Of a stretch of 64,000 nt of DNA, positions 17,887 to 27,950 are shown piece by piece. Both the position numbers and the translations under genes were made by a program. The notes below the pieces were generated by a model. It was given only the letters and a program-made list of their open reading frames with translations. It searched no databases and was not told the origin of the DNA. The DNA is from Mycobacterium triplex (lineage in GTDB: Bacteria; Actinomycetota; Actinomycetes; Mycobacteriales; Mycobacteriaceae). The stretch is taken from contig NZ_HG964446.1 in NCBI RefSeq assembly GCF_000689255.1, forward strand, positions 3,307,119-3,371,118. Direction: 5' to 3'. Every line of letters begins with the position of its first letter. Positions within the stretch are counted from its first letter, which is position 1.

Positions 17887-19071
17887 CTACGGGCGGGCCT
17901 GCAGCTGCGGTGCGGCCGCGGCCAGCAGGTCGGCGCGGACACCGGTCAGCGGAGGGTAGATGCGGCGGGAATTGATGGTCTGCTTGGTGGCTTTGGCTTC
18001 CGCGCCGGTGGAGACCACCACGCGATCCCACCCTTCGGTGTAGACGGCACCGGCCGGACCGAGATCGAGAACGGTTACATACCAAGGTATTCGAAGGGGC
18101 AGCATCGGTTCGCCACACAGGTCGCTGATGACGTTGTAGCCCGCATAGCGGCCCATCGGCCGTCCATGCTGGCACGACATCACCGACAAGTGTTCGTCAT
18201 CCATGCGCGCCGCCGCCACGTCACCGGCGGCGAAGACCGACTCGACGCCGATCACCCGCAGGTAGTCATCGACGAGCACCCGGCCCGAGCGGTCGCGGCC
18301 GACACCCAGCTGTTCGGTGAGCGAGCTGGCCCGCATCCCGGCACACCACACCACGGTGGCCGCGTCCAGTTCTTCACCCGACGACAGCGACACACCGCTG
18401 CGACTGACGGCGGCGACGTCGACGCCCGTCCTGGTCTCAATCCCGTTGTCCGACAGCGCTTTCTCGATCACCGGCCGGGCCGAAGCTCCCATATCGGAGC
18501 CGACCAACGGATTGCGGTCGACGAGAATCACCCGGGGACCGCCAGAGAACAACGCGCGCAACCGATTCGGCAGCTCGCAGGCCGTCTCGATTCCGGTCAG
18601 CCCGGCACCGACCACGACGACGGTCGCCGCCGCGGGTGTGGGGGCGTCGTCGGCAAGCCGCTGCAGATGCCGCTGCAGCGCGACGGCGCCGTCGTAGGTG
18701 TCGACGTCGAACCCGAAGTCCCGCAGCCCCGGCACGGCGGGCTTGAGCACCCGGCTGCCCGACGCCAGCACCAGCCGGTCGTAGCCGTACGTCACACCGG
18801 CGGAGGTGGTCACCGTGCGCGCACCGGCGTCGATCCCAGTGACCTCGGCGACGGCGTGGGCCACACCGACGGGGTCGAGGAGTTCGGCAAGCGGGATACG
18901 GCAGGCGCTCAAATCGGCCTCGTAGTTGCGGACCCGGATGTCGTGGAACGGCGTAGCGCACAGCACGGTCAGGTCGACGGTTCGCACGGCGAGCTCGTCG
19001 AGCCGCCGGGCAGCGCCCAGCGCTGCCCATAGACCCGCGAATCCGGAGCCGACTACCAGCACAGCAGTCAC
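17887..19071 (-). CDS. FAD-dependent NADH dehydrogenase-like protein (Rv1812c)
   Basis: 394 residues from a GTG at 19071, with the start chosen so the FAD-binding GSGFAG is near the N-terminus and a GGTGGTGAG ribosome binding site precedes it. A second Rossmann motif (VVVGAGLTGIE) binds NAD(P)H, and the FAGGDVAAARMD-type C-terminal FAD motif reads VFAAGDVAAARMD. It is homologous to type II NADH dehydrogenases and to Rv1812c, which is shorter and more divergent than Ndh. The electron acceptor is unknown. It is divergent from the Erg3-like gene with a 64 bp gap. Confidence 0.88.
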   Translation of the reverse strand: MTAVLVVGSGFAGLWAALGAARRLDELAVRTVDLTVLCATPFHDIRVRNYEADLSACRIPLAELLDPVGVAHAVAEVTGIDAGARTVTTSAGVTYGYDRLVLASGSRVLKPAVPGLRDFGFDVDTYDGAVALQRHLQRLADDAPTPAAATVVVVGAGLTGIETACELPNRLRALFSGGPRVILVDRNPLVGSDMGASARPVIEKALSDNGIETRTGVDVAAVSRSGVSLSSGEELDAATVVWCAGMRASSLTEQLGVGRDRSGRVLVDDYLRVIGVESVFAAGDVAAARMDDEHLSVMSCQHGRPMGRYAGYNVISDLCGEPMLPLRIPWYVTVLDLGPAGAVYTEGWDRVVVSTGAEAKATKQTINSRRIYPPLTGVRADLLAAAAPQLQARP

Positions 19072-19135
19072 CCGCTCACCACCTAATCGGTCGGGGCCGA
19101 CCGGCATCCGAAGCCGGCCGTCGTAATCTATCTGG

Positions 19136-20074
19136 GTGGGTGCCATCACGGGGTTCTTAGCTGCACTACCTCCGCAAATGCGGGACCCGGTGCTGTTCGC
19201 GATCCCATTTTTCCTGCTGCTGCTGATTGTCGAGTGGACCGCCGCGCGCAAACTCGAACACCTCGAGGCCGCCGAGGATCCCAGGCCGGCGTCGGGTGCG
19301 TATCTGACCCGCGATTCGTGGGCGAGCATCTCGATGGGGCTGGTGTCGATCGCCACCACCGCCGGCTGGAAGACCCTGGCCCTGCTCGGGTATGCCGCGA
19401 TCTATGCCTACGTCGCGCCATGGCACCTGCGGGTAGACCAATGGTACACCTGGGTCGTCGCGCTCGTCGGTGTCGACCTGCTGTACTACGCCTACCATCG
19501 CATCGCCCACCGGGTGCGGCTGATCTGGGCCACTCACCAGGCTCACCACTCCAGCCAGTACTTCAACTTCGCGACCGCGCTACGGCAGAAGTGGAACAAC
19601 AGCGGCGAGATCCTGATGTGGATTCCGTTGCCGCTGTTGGGGATTCCGCCCTGGATGGTGTTCTTCGCCTTCTCGGTGAACCTGATCTACCAGTACTGGG
19701 TGCACACCGAGCGGATCGGCAAGCTCCCGCGACCGATCGAATTCGTGTTCAATACGCCGTCACACCACCGGGTGCACCACGGCATGGACAAGGTGTACCT
19801 CGACAAGAACTACGGCGGCATCTTCATCATCTGGGACCGCCTGTTCGGCAGTTTCCAGGCCGAGCTGTTCCGCCCGCATTACGGCCTCACCAAGCAGGTG
19901 GACACCTTCAACATCTGGAACCTGCAGACCCGCGAATACGTCGCGATCGTGCGCGACTGGCGCTCGGCGAGCCGGCTGCGCGACCGGCTGGGCTACGTCT
20001 TCGGGCCGCCGGGCTGGACTCCGCGCCCGGCCGCGCAGGCCGACGACTCCGTCCGGCTGGCCTCGTCGCTGTAA
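19136..20074 (+). CDS. erg3: Sterol desaturase/fatty acid hydroxylase family protein Erg3-like
   Basis: 312 residues from a GTG; an ATG at 19178 (MRDPVLFAIP) matches the M. tuberculosis start and may be the true one. This membrane-bound di-iron enzyme family is shown by the histidine boxes HRIAH, HQAHH and HHRVHH set between hydrophobic helices. Such enzymes hydroxylate or desaturate lipids with O2. The substrate is not known in mycobacteria, which make no ergosterol, so the gene name reflects homology only. Confidence 0.9.
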   Translation: MGAITGFLAALPPQMRDPVLFAIPFFLLLLIVEWTAARKLEHLEAAEDPRPASGAYLTRDSWASISMGLVSIATTAGWKTLALLGYAAIYAYVAPWHLRVDQWYTWVVALVGVDLLYYAYHRIAHRVRLIWATHQAHHSSQYFNFATALRQKWNNSGEILMWIPLPLLGIPPWMVFFAFSVNLIYQYWVHTERIGKLPRPIEFVFNTPSHHRVHHGMDKVYLDKNYGGIFIIWDRLFGSFQAELFRPHYGLTKQVDTFNIWNLQTREYVAIVRDWRSASRLRDRLGYVFGPPGWTPRPAAQADDSVRLASSL

Positions 20075-20178
20075 CGCCGGCTCCGGCTGGCGCGAAAAGG
20101 CCGATGACGAAACAGTAACGACGTAATCTCAACTTGTGGTCGGAGCACGCGCCGACCTTGACGGAACGGAGTCCGTCC

Positions 20179-20859
20179 ATGGTGTATCGCATGGCACTTC
20201 GCGTACTGGCCGCCGCAATTGCTGCACTGGCCTGCACGCCCGGATTGCCGCCCGCGAAGGCCCACGCCGACCCCGTGGTGGTGTCCCCGGGCATGGAGAT
20301 CCTGCAGGACAACCGGCTGTGCACGCTGGGCTACGTCGATCAGGCCGCGCGGGTCGCATACACCGCCGGACATTGCCGCAGCACCGGCAACGTCGTCACG
20401 GACAAGAACCGCAATCCCATCGGCCATCTCGCGACCTTCCGCGACGACACGCCCAGTGGCTCGACGGTCGCCGTCGACCAGGCGATCAGCGACTACGAGG
20501 TGATCGCGCTGGATCCCAATGTCCCGCTGAACAACATCCTGCCGGGCGGACGGCCGCTGGTATCGAGCCCGAACGTCGCGGTCCAGCCCGGGCAGGCGGT
20601 CTGCCACTTCGGCGTCTCCACCGGCGAAACCTGCGGAACCGTCGAGGCCGTGAACAACGGCTGGTTCACCATGTCCCACGGTGTCCAGAGCCATCCGGGC
20701 GACTCGGGCGGCCCGGTGTATCTGGCTCCTGCCACGGGCCCCGGACAGATCGTCGGGATCTTCAACAGCATGTGGGGCGACTTTCCCGCGGCGGTGTCGT
20801 GGCGGTCCACCTCCGAACAGGTCCACCAGGACATGGCCGGGCAGGTCAACGGCGGCTAA
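20179..20859 (+). CDS. Secreted trypsin-like serine protease homologue (Rv1815)
   Basis: 226 residues from the ATG at 20179, preceded by GGAACGGAG; an ATG at 20134 would bury the signal peptide. A Sec signal ends AHA-D near residue 34. The chymotrypsin-fold triad is likely His65 (TAGHC), Asp105 (ISDYEVI) and Ser176 (GDSGGPV), and a C..C pair ([13 protein letters not shown]) probably forms a disulfide. It should act outside the cell; the substrate is unknown. It is convergent with the DUF385 gene, with stops overlapping by 4 bp. Confidence 0.88.
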   Translation: MVYRMALRVLAAAIAALACTPGLPPAKAHADPVVVSPGMEILQDNRLCTLGYVDQAARVAYTAGHCRSTGNVVTDKNRNPIGHLATFRDDTPSGSTVAVDQAISDYEVIALDPNVPLNNILPGGRPLVSSPNVAVQPGQAVCHFGVSTGETCGTVEAVNNGWFTMSHGVQSHPGDSGGPVYLAPATGPGQIVGIFNSMWGDFPAAVSWRSTSEQVHQDMAGQVNGG

Positions 20860-21308
20860 GGCTCGTCAGCCGGCCTGAGCACGAACACCGGGATCGACGG
20901 GGCGCCGGCCCGGAGTTCGTCATCGCTGGACTCCGGTGTCAGGCCGGCCACGTAGCCCTTGACCTGCCAGTACCACCTGTCCAGGTAGCGCTTCAACAAC
21001 GCGGGCTTGGCCGCGTCGTCGACCTCGACGGCCTGCAGGCGTCGCCGCCGCCAGCGCGGTCCCACTTCGACGACCCTCGCGGCCCTGACGTTGCGCGCCC
21101 ACTGGGTGTTGCCTCTGGGGGAGACCAGGTAGTCCACGCCGTCGATGGTCAACAGGTTGATGACGACGGCGCGCTGCTTTCCCGTCTTGCGCCCACGGAC
21201 GCGCAGCGAGCGGGTCCCGGCGATGCTGATCCCGAGGTCGGCGAGCCAGCGGATGACGACGTTGCCGGCGCGAGCGGCCCGGTTGGGTTCTTGGTAGCGC
21301 GTGGACAT
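20856..21308 (-). CDS. DUF385 family protein, F420-dependent nitroreductase-like
   Basis: 150 residues of the deazaflavin (F420)-dependent split beta-barrel family. It shows the typical [19 protein letters not shown] block and the [17 protein letters not shown] segment. These proteins bind F420 or other cofactors and reduce diverse substrates; this one is unassigned. It is transcribed away from the TetR gene, and two similar palindromes lie in the shared 101 bp intergenic region, which suggests the TetR protein controls it. It has no counterpart at this spot in M. tuberculosis. Confidence 0.8.
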   Translation of the reverse strand: MSTRYQEPNRAARAGNVVIRWLADLGISIAGTRSLRVRGRKTGKQRAVVINLLTIDGVDYLVSPRGNTQWARNVRAARVVEVGPRWRRRRLQAVEVDDAAKPALLKRYLDRWYWQVKGYVAGLTPESSDDELRAGAPSIPVFVLRPADEP

Positions 21309-21339
21309 CGCGGATCCTCTCGTCCGGCCGGGAAAAGTT

Positions 21340-21354
21340 GAGAGCAGTGCTCTC
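21340..21354. promoter_or_regulatory. TetR operator, copy 1
   Basis: GAGAGCAGTGCTCTC is a perfect 7-1-7 palindrome 31 bp upstream of the DUF385 start, in the divergent gap with the TetR gene. Confidence 0.65.
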
Positions 21355-21391
21355 CTGCTTGGTCACAATGGCACAACACTCGCCGGAAAGC

Positions 21392-21406
21392 AAGAGCGGT
21401 GTTCTC
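21392..21406. promoter_or_regulatory. TetR operator, copy 2
   Basis: AAGAGCGGTGTTCTC matches copy 1 at 12 of 15 positions. The centres of the two sites are 52 bp apart, about five helical turns, which would allow both to be bound on one face of the DNA. Confidence 0.6.
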
Positions 21407-21409
21407 GTT

Positions 21410-22111
21410 TTGTGTCAGACTGGCGACGTGGGCAAACGCCAGGAGTCGCGGGAACAGATCGAGGCGCGCATCGTCGAGCTGGGCCGCCGCCACCTGGCCG
21501 ATCGCGGCGCCGCCGGGCTGTCGTTGCGGGCGATCGCCCGCGACCTGGGCATGGTCTCCTCGGCGGTGTACCGGTACGTGTCCAGCCGAGACGAACTGCT
21601 CACCCTGCTGCTGATCGACGCCTATTCAGATCTGGCCAACACGGTGGACCGGGCCCGCGACACCATGGGCGAATTCTGGAGCGACGACGTCGTCGCCATC
21701 GCCCGGGCGACGCGGCGCTGGGCCGTCGAGCATCCCGCCCAGTGGGCCCTGTTGTACGGGAGCCCCGTCCCCGGTTATCACGCCCCCGCGGAACGCACCG
21801 TCGGAGTCGGCACCCGCGTCGTGGGCGCCCTCTTCGACGCGATCGCCGCCGGGATCACCACCGGGGATATTCGCCTGACCGATACCGTTGTCCCGCAACC
21901 GATGTCGTCAGACTTCGCCCGGATCCGGCACGAGTTCGGCTTTCCCGGCGACGACGCCGTCATCGCCAAATGCTTTTTGTTCTGGGCCGGGGTGCTCGGC
22001 GCCATCAGCCTCGAGGTGTTCGGGCAGTACGGCGCCGACACCCTGACCGATCCCGAGGCCGTCTTCAACACCCAGCTCGGGCTGCTGGTGGACATGCTCG
22101 CTCAGCATTGA
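21410..22111 (+). CDS. TetR family transcriptional regulator (Rv1816)
   Basis: About 233 residues from a TTG at 21410, or 227 from the GTG at 21428. The frame remains open further upstream, but that would run through the operators. The N-terminal HTH is LSLRAIARDLGMVSSAVYRYV with the usual SRDELL helix after it. The C-terminal ligand domain (TetR_C_25-like) contains YGSPVPGYHAP, conserved in Rv1816. Rv1816 mutations are linked to drug tolerance traits in M. tuberculosis. It is divergent from the DUF385 gene and is likely autoregulated through the twin palindromes. Confidence 0.88.
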   Translation: MCQTGDVGKRQESREQIEARIVELGRRHLADRGAAGLSLRAIARDLGMVSSAVYRYVSSRDELLTLLLIDAYSDLANTVDRARDTMGEFWSDDVVAIARATRRWAVEHPAQWALLYGSPVPGYHAPAERTVGVGTRVVGALFDAIAAGITTGDIRLTDTVVPQPMSSDFARIRHEFGFPGDDAVIAKCFLFWAGVLGAISLEVFGQYGADTLTDPEAVFNTQLGLLVDMLAQH

Positions 22112-22222
22112 CCGCGAATTAGAACGTGTTCACCCGTCGATTCCGAGCGCCGAGCGCCGGATTTTGGCAAAGAATTTCTGGGCCTTTCTGGGCGCCGACA
22201 GACTGGGCTATCCTGCCAATCG

Positions 22223-22723
22223 ATGACGCTTGAAGTTCGATCCCCGATACAGATCGCCTGGGTCACCCAGAATCTCGATGCCACCGAAACGGCTCTCACC
22301 GGCCTATTAGGCGCTCGGAAGTGGGTTCGGATACCCGACGTGCACTTTGCTCCCGACAGCTGTAGCTACCGTGGCAAGCCGGCCGACTTTGTCGCCCACA
22401 TCTCGTTGAGCTATCTCGGCGACATGCAGCTGGAGCTCATCGAACCGGTCCGTGGGGAGAACGTCTATAGTGAATTTCTTCGCGCCTGTGGGCCGGGCTT
22501 GCACCACATCTGCACGGAGGCCGAAAGCCCCGAACAGTTCGAGGCCGCGCTGGCCGACGCCGCAGATCACGGCGCCGAGGTGGTGCAGCAGGGCGTGATG
22601 CCCGGCGGAATCCAATTCGCTTACCTCGCAGCACCACACGCGGGTGTGCCGTTTTTGGAGATCGCGTACATCTCGCCCGAGATGAGGGCGTTTTACGACT
22701 ACATCAAACAGGAGCAAAGGTGA
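22223..22723 (+). CDS. VOC (glyoxalase/dioxygenase) superfamily protein
   Basis: 166 residues with one vicinal-oxygen-chelate module repeated as two beta-alpha-beta-beta-beta halves (IQIAWVTQNLDATE... and HHICTEAESPEQFEAAL...). Probable metal ligands are His/Gln-type residues near the start, HH in GPGLHHIC and the final Glu in FLEIAY. Its stop overlaps the GTG of the flavoprotein gene (GTGA), so the two are translationally coupled and probably act in one pathway. It is absent from this locus in M. tuberculosis. The substrate is unknown. Confidence 0.78.
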   Translation: MTLEVRSPIQIAWVTQNLDATETALTGLLGARKWVRIPDVHFAPDSCSYRGKPADFVAHISLSYLGDMQLELIEPVRGENVYSEFLRACGPGLHHICTEAESPEQFEAALADAADHGAEVVQQGVMPGGIQFAYLAAPHAGVPFLEIAYISPEMRAFYDYIKQEQR

Positions 22724-24213
22724 GCGGCACCGAGATACCAGCAACGGTCAACGCGAACACGGTGACGTCCTGGTCGGACGACGTCGACGTGCTCGTGATC
22801 GGTTTCGGCATCGGCGGGGGCTGTGCGGCGGTGAGTGCGGCGGCCGCCGGCGCACGGGTGCTGGTCCTCGAACGCGCCGCCGCGGCGGGCGGAACCTCGT
22901 CGATGGCCGGCGGCCACTTCTACCTGGGCGGCGGCACCGCGGTGCAGCAGGCCACCGGGCAAGATGACTCCGCCGAGGAGATGTACAAGTACCTGGTCGC
23001 GGTGTCGCGCGAACCCGACCACGAGAAGATTCGGGCGTACTCCGACAGCAGCGTCGAGCATTTCAACTGGCTGGAGGATCTGGGTTTCCAGTTCGAGCGC
23101 AGCTACTACCCGGGCAAGGTGGTCGTCCCGCCGGGTACCGAGGGCCTGAGCTACACCGGCAACGAAAAGGTCTGGCCCTTCTGCGAGCAGGCCAAGCCCG
23201 CACCGCGCGGGCATTCCGTGCCGGTGCCCGGCGAGTTGGGCGGTGCGGCGATGGTGATCGATCTGCTGGTCAAGCGGGCCGCCGACTTGGGAGTGCAGGT
23301 CCGCTACGAGACCGGGGCGACCAACCTCGTCCTCGACGACGACGGCGCCGTGGTCGGCGTCGCCTGGAAGCATTTCACCGAAACCGGTGCGGTCAAGGCA
23401 AAGTCGGTCATCATTGCCGCCGGCGGTTTCGCGATGAACCCGGAGATGGTTGCCGAGCACACTCCCGCACTGGCCCAGGAGCGCAAAACCAAGCACCACG
23501 GCATGGTGGCGCCCTACATCCTGGGCAACCCCAACGACGACGGCCTGGGCATCCGGATGGGCGTCTCGGCGGGCGGAGTCGCCAAGAACATGGACGACTT
23601 GTTCATCACCGCGGCGGCGTATCCGCCGGCGGTGCTGCTGACCGGTGTAATCGTCAACAAGGACGGCAAGCGCTTCGTCACCGAGGACTCCTACCATTCG
23701 CGCACCTCGGCATTCGTGCTCGAGCAACCCGACCAGACCGCCTACCTGATCGTCGACGAGGCGCACACCGAAATGCCCGAGATGCCGCTGATCAAATTCC
23801 TCGATGGCTACGAGAGCATCGCCGAGATGGAGGACGCGCTGGGAATTCCCAGCGGCAACCTCGCGGCAACGCTGGACCGTTACAACGAATTCGCGGCCAA
23901 GGGCGAGGACCCGGATTTCCACAAGCAGCCGGAATACCTTGCGCCACAAGACAATGGGCCCTGGGCGGTGTTTGATCTGTCGCTCGGCCGCGCCATGTAC
24001 TCGGGGTTCACCATGGGCGGGCTGGCCACCTCGGTGGACGGGGAGGTGCTGCGCGAAGACGGCACGGTGGTGCCCGGCCTGTACGCCGTCGCGGCGTGCG
24101 CGTCCAACATCGCCCAGGACGGCAAGGGCTACGCCAGCGGCACGCAGCTGGGGGAGGGCTCGTTCTTCGGCCGCCGCGCCGGAACGCACGCGGCGTCAGC
24201 CGCGGGTGCGTAG
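22720..24213 (+). CDS. FAD-dependent oxidoreductase, fumarate reductase/ketosteroid dehydrogenase type (Rv1817)
   Basis: 497 residues. The N-terminal dinucleotide motif GFGIGGG (28-34) binds FAD, followed by the RAAAAGGTSSMAGG segment typical of the fumarate reductase/3-ketosteroid delta1-dehydrogenase family. The C-terminal FAD motif includes PGLYAVAACASN. It is the Rv1817 homologue. The 4 bp overlap with the VOC gene and the family's role in steroid ring chemistry make a sterol or aromatic substrate plausible, but that is inference. Confidence 0.87.
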   Translation: MSGTEIPATVNANTVTSWSDDVDVLVIGFGIGGGCAAVSAAAAGARVLVLERAAAAGGTSSMAGGHFYLGGGTAVQQATGQDDSAEEMYKYLVAVSREPDHEKIRAYSDSSVEHFNWLEDLGFQFERSYYPGKVVVPPGTEGLSYTGNEKVWPFCEQAKPAPRGHSVPVPGELGGAAMVIDLLVKRAADLGVQVRYETGATNLVLDDDGAVVGVAWKHFTETGAVKAKSVIIAAGGFAMNPEMVAEHTPALAQERKTKHHGMVAPYILGNPNDDGLGIRMGVSAGGVAKNMDDLFITAAAYPPAVLLTGVIVNKDGKRFVTEDSYHSRTSAFVLEQPDQTAYLIVDEAHTEMPEMPLIKFLDGYESIAEMEDALGIPSGNLAATLDRYNEFAAKGEDPDFHKQPEYLAPQDNGPWAVFDLSLGRAMYSGFTMGGLATSVDGEVLREDGTVVPGLYAVAACASNIAQDGKGYASGTQLGEGSFFGRRAGTHAASAAGA

Positions 24214-24247
24214 GCGCGTTAGGACACCGCGCCGGAACGCACGCGGC
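24174..24247. repeat. 21 bp direct repeat at Rv1817-bacA junction
   Basis: An identical 21-mer occurs at 24174-24194 (inside the end of the flavoprotein gene) and 24227-24247 (non-coding), start to start 53 bp. In M. tuberculosis PE_PGRS33 lies between these two genes. The repeat could mark a small duplication or a deletion junction. Confidence 0.7.
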
Positions 24248-24256
24248 CGGCCGACG

Positions 24257-26176
24257 CTAAACGGTCGCGGGCTCCTGGCCGACCGGCCCGAGCTGCCAGC
24301 GGCCGCCGCCGAGCAACTGCAGCTCTTGTTCGTGGTGCTGCTCGACGGTGTGGCGGTGGCTGACGCTGACCACAACGCACTCGGGAAGTTCGTTGCGCAG
24401 CAGCTGATACAGCGCGAACTCCAGCCCCTCGTCGAGTGCGGAGGTGGACTCGTCGAGGAACACGGCCCGCGGCTTGGTGAGCAAAATCCGGGCGAAGGCC
24501 ACGCGCTGCTGCTCACCCGGCGAGAGCACCTTGGCCCAGTCGTGCTCTTCGTCCAGTCGACCGATCAGCGGGGCCAGCGCCACCTTGGTCAGCACGTCGT
24601 GCAGTTCAGCATCGGTGATGTCGTCCGGCGAATTCGGGTAGCACACCACGCCGCGCAGACTGCCCAGCGGCACATACGGCAACTGCGACAGGAACATCGT
24701 CGCGTTGTCGCCGTCGGGACGGCACAGCGTCCCCGAGGCGTACGGCCACAGTTCGGCGAGGCTGCGCAGCAGCGTGGTCTTGCCGGCGCCCGAACGCCCG
24801 GTGATCACCAGGGTGTCGCCGGTGTCGAGCTCGATGTCGAGCGAGTCGATCAGCTGGTCTCCGGCCGGCGTGCGGACTTCGATGCCGGCCAGCTCGACCG
24901 CCTTGTCCTGGCTGGGCTTGACCAGCACCGCGGGCAGCGCGCGGCCCTGGGCGTTGGCGTCGACCAATCCGTGCAATCGGATGATCGCCGCCCGGAACGA
25001 GGCGAACGCGTCGTAGTTGTTCCGGAAGAACGACAGCGAGTCGTGAATATTGCCGAAAGCCGTTGCGGTCTGGCCGACATCGCCGAAGTTGATCTTGCCG
25101 GCGAACAACCGCGGCGCCTGGATGATCCACGGCAGCGGGACGATCGCCTGCGACACCGACCAGTTCCAGCCGTTGAAGATGATGGTTCGGCGGACGAACT
25201 TGCGGTAGTTGTCGATGATCGGCGTGAAGCGCCGCCACAGTTGCGCCCGCTCGACCCGCTCACCTCGATAGAAGCCGACCGCTTCCGCGGCGTCGCGCAG
25301 CCGCACGAGCGCATAACGGAACGCGGCGTTGAGCTTCTCGTTGTTGAAGCTGAGCCAAATCAGCGGGCGCCCAAGCCAAATCGCGACGACCGTCGCGATC
25401 AGCACATAGACCAGCACGGTCCAGAACATGGCCCGCGGCAACGTGACGCCGAACAGGGTCAGGTCCCCGGACAGGTTCCACAGGATGGCGGCGAACGAGA
25501 TCACCGACGCGACCGCGTTGACGGCCCCGAACAGCAACGTGCTGCCCGTGCCGTTGGCCGGGTTGTTCGGGGTGCCACCGGCATTGGCGGTGAAGATGTC
25601 GATGTCCTGCTGGATACGCTGGTCGGGGTTGTCAATCGTGTTGTCGATGAACAGATCTCGGTAATAGGCCTTGCCGTCCAGCCAGTCGTCGGTGAGGTGC
25701 GCGGTCAGCCAGATGCGCCAGGAGATGATGAACCGCTGAGTGATGTAGATGTCGAGCATGAATCGGACGACATAGAGCGTGGCCAGAATGCTGAAAATCA
25801 GCAGCGACATGTAAAAGCCGTGAATACCAGACTGTCTGACGGTGTCATCGCCGGCGGCCATGCCCTGGACGGCGATCTGAACCGACGTGTACAGGTCGTT
25901 GCCCTGGTAGCTGAGCAGCACGGTGAGCCGCACGGCGAGCAGCACCGACAGCAGCAGCACCCCGAGTAGCAGCCAGACCTTGACGCTGTCCGGGCCGACG
26001 AAATACCCGCGGGTGATCCGCCAGAACTGCCGGCCCCAGGGCGTGAAGAACCGGAATGCGGCCAGCACGACGATCAGGCACACCGCGCCGATCGCCCAGG
26101 CTATGGCGAGCCACTGCAGCGAGTCCACCAGTGCCGACGACCAGTCGATGGATGGCGTGAATAGCGTGGGACCCAA
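24257..26176 (-). CDS. bacA: ABC transporter BacA (hydrophilic solute/cobalamin importer)
   Basis: 639 residues. The N-terminal SbmA/BacA-like domain (about 1-360) has six transmembrane helices with the conserved [21 protein letters not shown] loop. The C-terminal ATPase has Walker A GRSGAGKT (460-467), signature LSPGEQQ and Walker B AVFLDES. In M. tuberculosis this protein takes up vitamin B12, bleomycin and antimicrobial peptides through a large water-filled cavity. The start is a TTG at 26176 with AAGGAG upstream, matching the MGPxLF N-terminus. It is divergent from ilvG across a 95 bp gap. Confidence 0.94.
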   Translation of the reverse strand: MGPTLFTPSIDWSSALVDSLQWLAIAWAIGAVCLIVVLAAFRFFTPWGRQFWRITRGYFVGPDSVKVWLLLGVLLLSVLLAVRLTVLLSYQGNDLYTSVQIAVQGMAAGDDTVRQSGIHGFYMSLLIFSILATLYVVRFMLDIYITQRFIISWRIWLTAHLTDDWLDGKAYYRDLFIDNTIDNPDQRIQQDIDIFTANAGGTPNNPANGTGSTLLFGAVNAVASVISFAAILWNLSGDLTLFGVTLPRAMFWTVLVYVLIATVVAIWLGRPLIWLSFNNEKLNAAFRYALVRLRDAAEAVGFYRGERVERAQLWRRFTPIIDNYRKFVRRTIIFNGWNWSVSQAIVPLPWIIQAPRLFAGKINFGDVGQTATAFGNIHDSLSFFRNNYDAFASFRAAIIRLHGLVDANAQGRALPAVLVKPSQDKAVELAGIEVRTPAGDQLIDSLDIELDTGDTLVITGRSGAGKTTLLRSLAELWPYASGTLCRPDGDNATMFLSQLPYVPLGSLRGVVCYPNSPDDITDAELHDVLTKVALAPLIGRLDEEHDWAKVLSPGEQQRVAFARILLTKPRAVFLDESTSALDEGLEFALYQLLRNELPECVVVSVSHRHTVEQHHEQELQLLGGGRWQLGPVGQEPATV

Positions 26177-26271
26177 CTTCGACGTCTCCTTGCTATCGAG
26201 GCAACCTGCTCAAGCCTCGTGGCGAATGCTTCCCCGCGAAGGTACCCGAGACCGGCGGATAGGCTGCGAGG

Positions 26272-27915
26272 ATGAGCATCGACGCTCCGTCCAGCCAGAT
26301 TGTCCACGCCGGCCGACTCATCGCCCGGCGCCTGCGAGCCAGCGGTGTCCACACCCTTTTCACGCTGTCCGGCGGCCACCTGTTCTCCCTGTACGACGGC
26401 TGTCGCGATGAGGGCATTCGACTCATCGACACCCGCCACGAGCAAACCGCGGCGTTCGCCGCCGAGGGTTGGTCGAAGGTGACCAGGGTGCCGGGCGTGG
26501 CGGCCCTGACCGCGGGTCCCGGCGTCACCAACGGAATGAGCGCGATGGCCGCCGCGCAGCAAAACCAGTCGCCACTGGTGGTGCTCGGCGGACGGGCGCC
26601 CGCACAGCGCTGGGGGATGGGATCGCTGCAGGAGATCGACCACGTGCCGTTCGTGGCTCCGCTCGCCCGCTTCGCGGCCACCGCGCAGTCCGCCGAGGAC
26701 GCGGGCCGGCTGGTCGACGAGGCACTGCGGGCCGCGGTCGGCGCGCCGTCGGGGGTGGGGTTCGTCGACTTCCCGATGGATCACGTGTTCGCCGTGTCCG
26801 AGGACGACGGCCGTCCCGGCGCGCTCACCGCCGCCGCACCGACTGCGGCGCCGGACGGCAACGCCCTGGACCGCGCGGCCGGCCTGCTGGCAAGCGCCCG
26901 GCGGCCGGTGATCATGGCGGGCACCAACGTGTGGTGGGGACACGCCGAGGCGGCGCTGCTGCGGCTGGCCGAGGAGCGGCGGATCCCGGTGCTGATGAAT
27001 GGGATGGCCCGCGGCGTGGTGCCCGCCGACCACCCACTGGCGTTCTCGCGGGCGCGGGCCACGGCGCTGGGCGAGGCGGATGTGGCCCTCGTCGTGGGGG
27101 TGCCGATGGATTTTCGGCTCGGCTTCGGCAAGGTGTTCGGGCTCCAAACCCAGCTCGTCGTGGCGGATCGGTCCGAACCCGAGCGGGAGCACCCCCGTCC
27201 TGTCGCCGCGGGCCTGTACGGCGACCTGACGGGCATTCTGTCGGCGCTGTCCGGGCCGAGCGGCGCCGACCGTGACGACTGGATCGATGCGCTGCGGACC
27301 GCTGAGACCAGCGCCCGCGATCAGGAAACCGCGGACCTGGGCGACGAGCGGATCCCGCTGCACCCGATGCGGGTGTATGCCGAGCTGGCGCCGCTGCTGG
27401 ACCGCGACGCCATCGTGGTCATCGACGCCGGCGACTTCGGTTCCTACGCCGGCCGGGTGATCGACAGCTATCAGGCGGGCTGCTGGCTGGACAGCGGCCC
27501 GTTCGGGTGTCTGGGCTCGGGCCCCGGCTACGCCCTGGCGGCCAAGCTCGCCCACCCGGAACGGCAGGTCGTGCTGTTGCAGGGCGACGGCGCATTCGGC
27601 TTCAGCGGTATGGAATGGGACACCCTGGTGCGCCATCAGGTGCCGGTCGTGTCGGTGATCGGCAACAACGGAATCTGGGGCCTGGAAAAGCACCCGATGG
27701 AGGCGATCTACGGCTACTCCGTGGTGGCTGAGCTGCGTCCGGGCACCCGTTACGACGAGGTGGTGCGCGCCCTGGGCGGCCACGGCGAGCTGGTGTCGGC
27801 GCCCGTCGAGCTCCGGCCCGCGCTGGAGCGCTCGTTCGCCAGCGGCCTGCCCGCGGTGGTCAACGTGCTCACCGACCCGAGCATCGCCTATCCGCGCCGA
27901 TCGAACCTGGCCTGA
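26272..27915 (+). CDS. ilvG: Thiamine-diphosphate enzyme, acetolactate synthase-like
   Basis: 547 residues with the three-domain ThDP enzyme layout. The catalytic Glu region is [13 protein letters not shown], and the Mg-ThDP motif runs from GDG (438-440) to NN (465-466). M. tuberculosis calls this gene ilvG (Rv1820), a paralogue of the acetolactate synthase catalytic subunit. There is no regulatory subunit next to it, and the active-site loop resembles oxalyl-CoA decarboxylase-type relatives as much as true synthases, so the reaction is uncertain. secA2 follows after 35 bp. Confidence 0.9.
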   Translation: MSIDAPSSQIVHAGRLIARRLRASGVHTLFTLSGGHLFSLYDGCRDEGIRLIDTRHEQTAAFAAEGWSKVTRVPGVAALTAGPGVTNGMSAMAAAQQNQSPLVVLGGRAPAQRWGMGSLQEIDHVPFVAPLARFAATAQSAEDAGRLVDEALRAAVGAPSGVGFVDFPMDHVFAVSEDDGRPGALTAAAPTAAPDGNALDRAAGLLASARRPVIMAGTNVWWGHAEAALLRLAEERRIPVLMNGMARGVVPADHPLAFSRARATALGEADVALVVGVPMDFRLGFGKVFGLQTQLVVADRSEPEREHPRPVAAGLYGDLTGILSALSGPSGADRDDWIDALRTAETSARDQETADLGDERIPLHPMRVYAELAPLLDRDAIVVIDAGDFGSYAGRVIDSYQAGCWLDSGPFGCLGSGPGYALAAKLAHPERQVVLLQGDGAFGFSGMEWDTLVRHQVPVVSVIGNNGIWGLEKHPMEAIYGYSVVAELRPGTRYDEVVRALGGHGELVSAPVELRPALERSFASGLPAVVNVLTDPSIAYPRRSNLA

Positions 27916-27950
27916 TGGGTCTGGCGCAGGTCGCCGCGTACCGTTGACCT

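Noticed and set aside
23804..25969. 721-codon plus-strand frame across the flavoprotein end and bacA
   Set aside because: Arginine/histidine/glutamine-rich shadow translation crossing two real genes.
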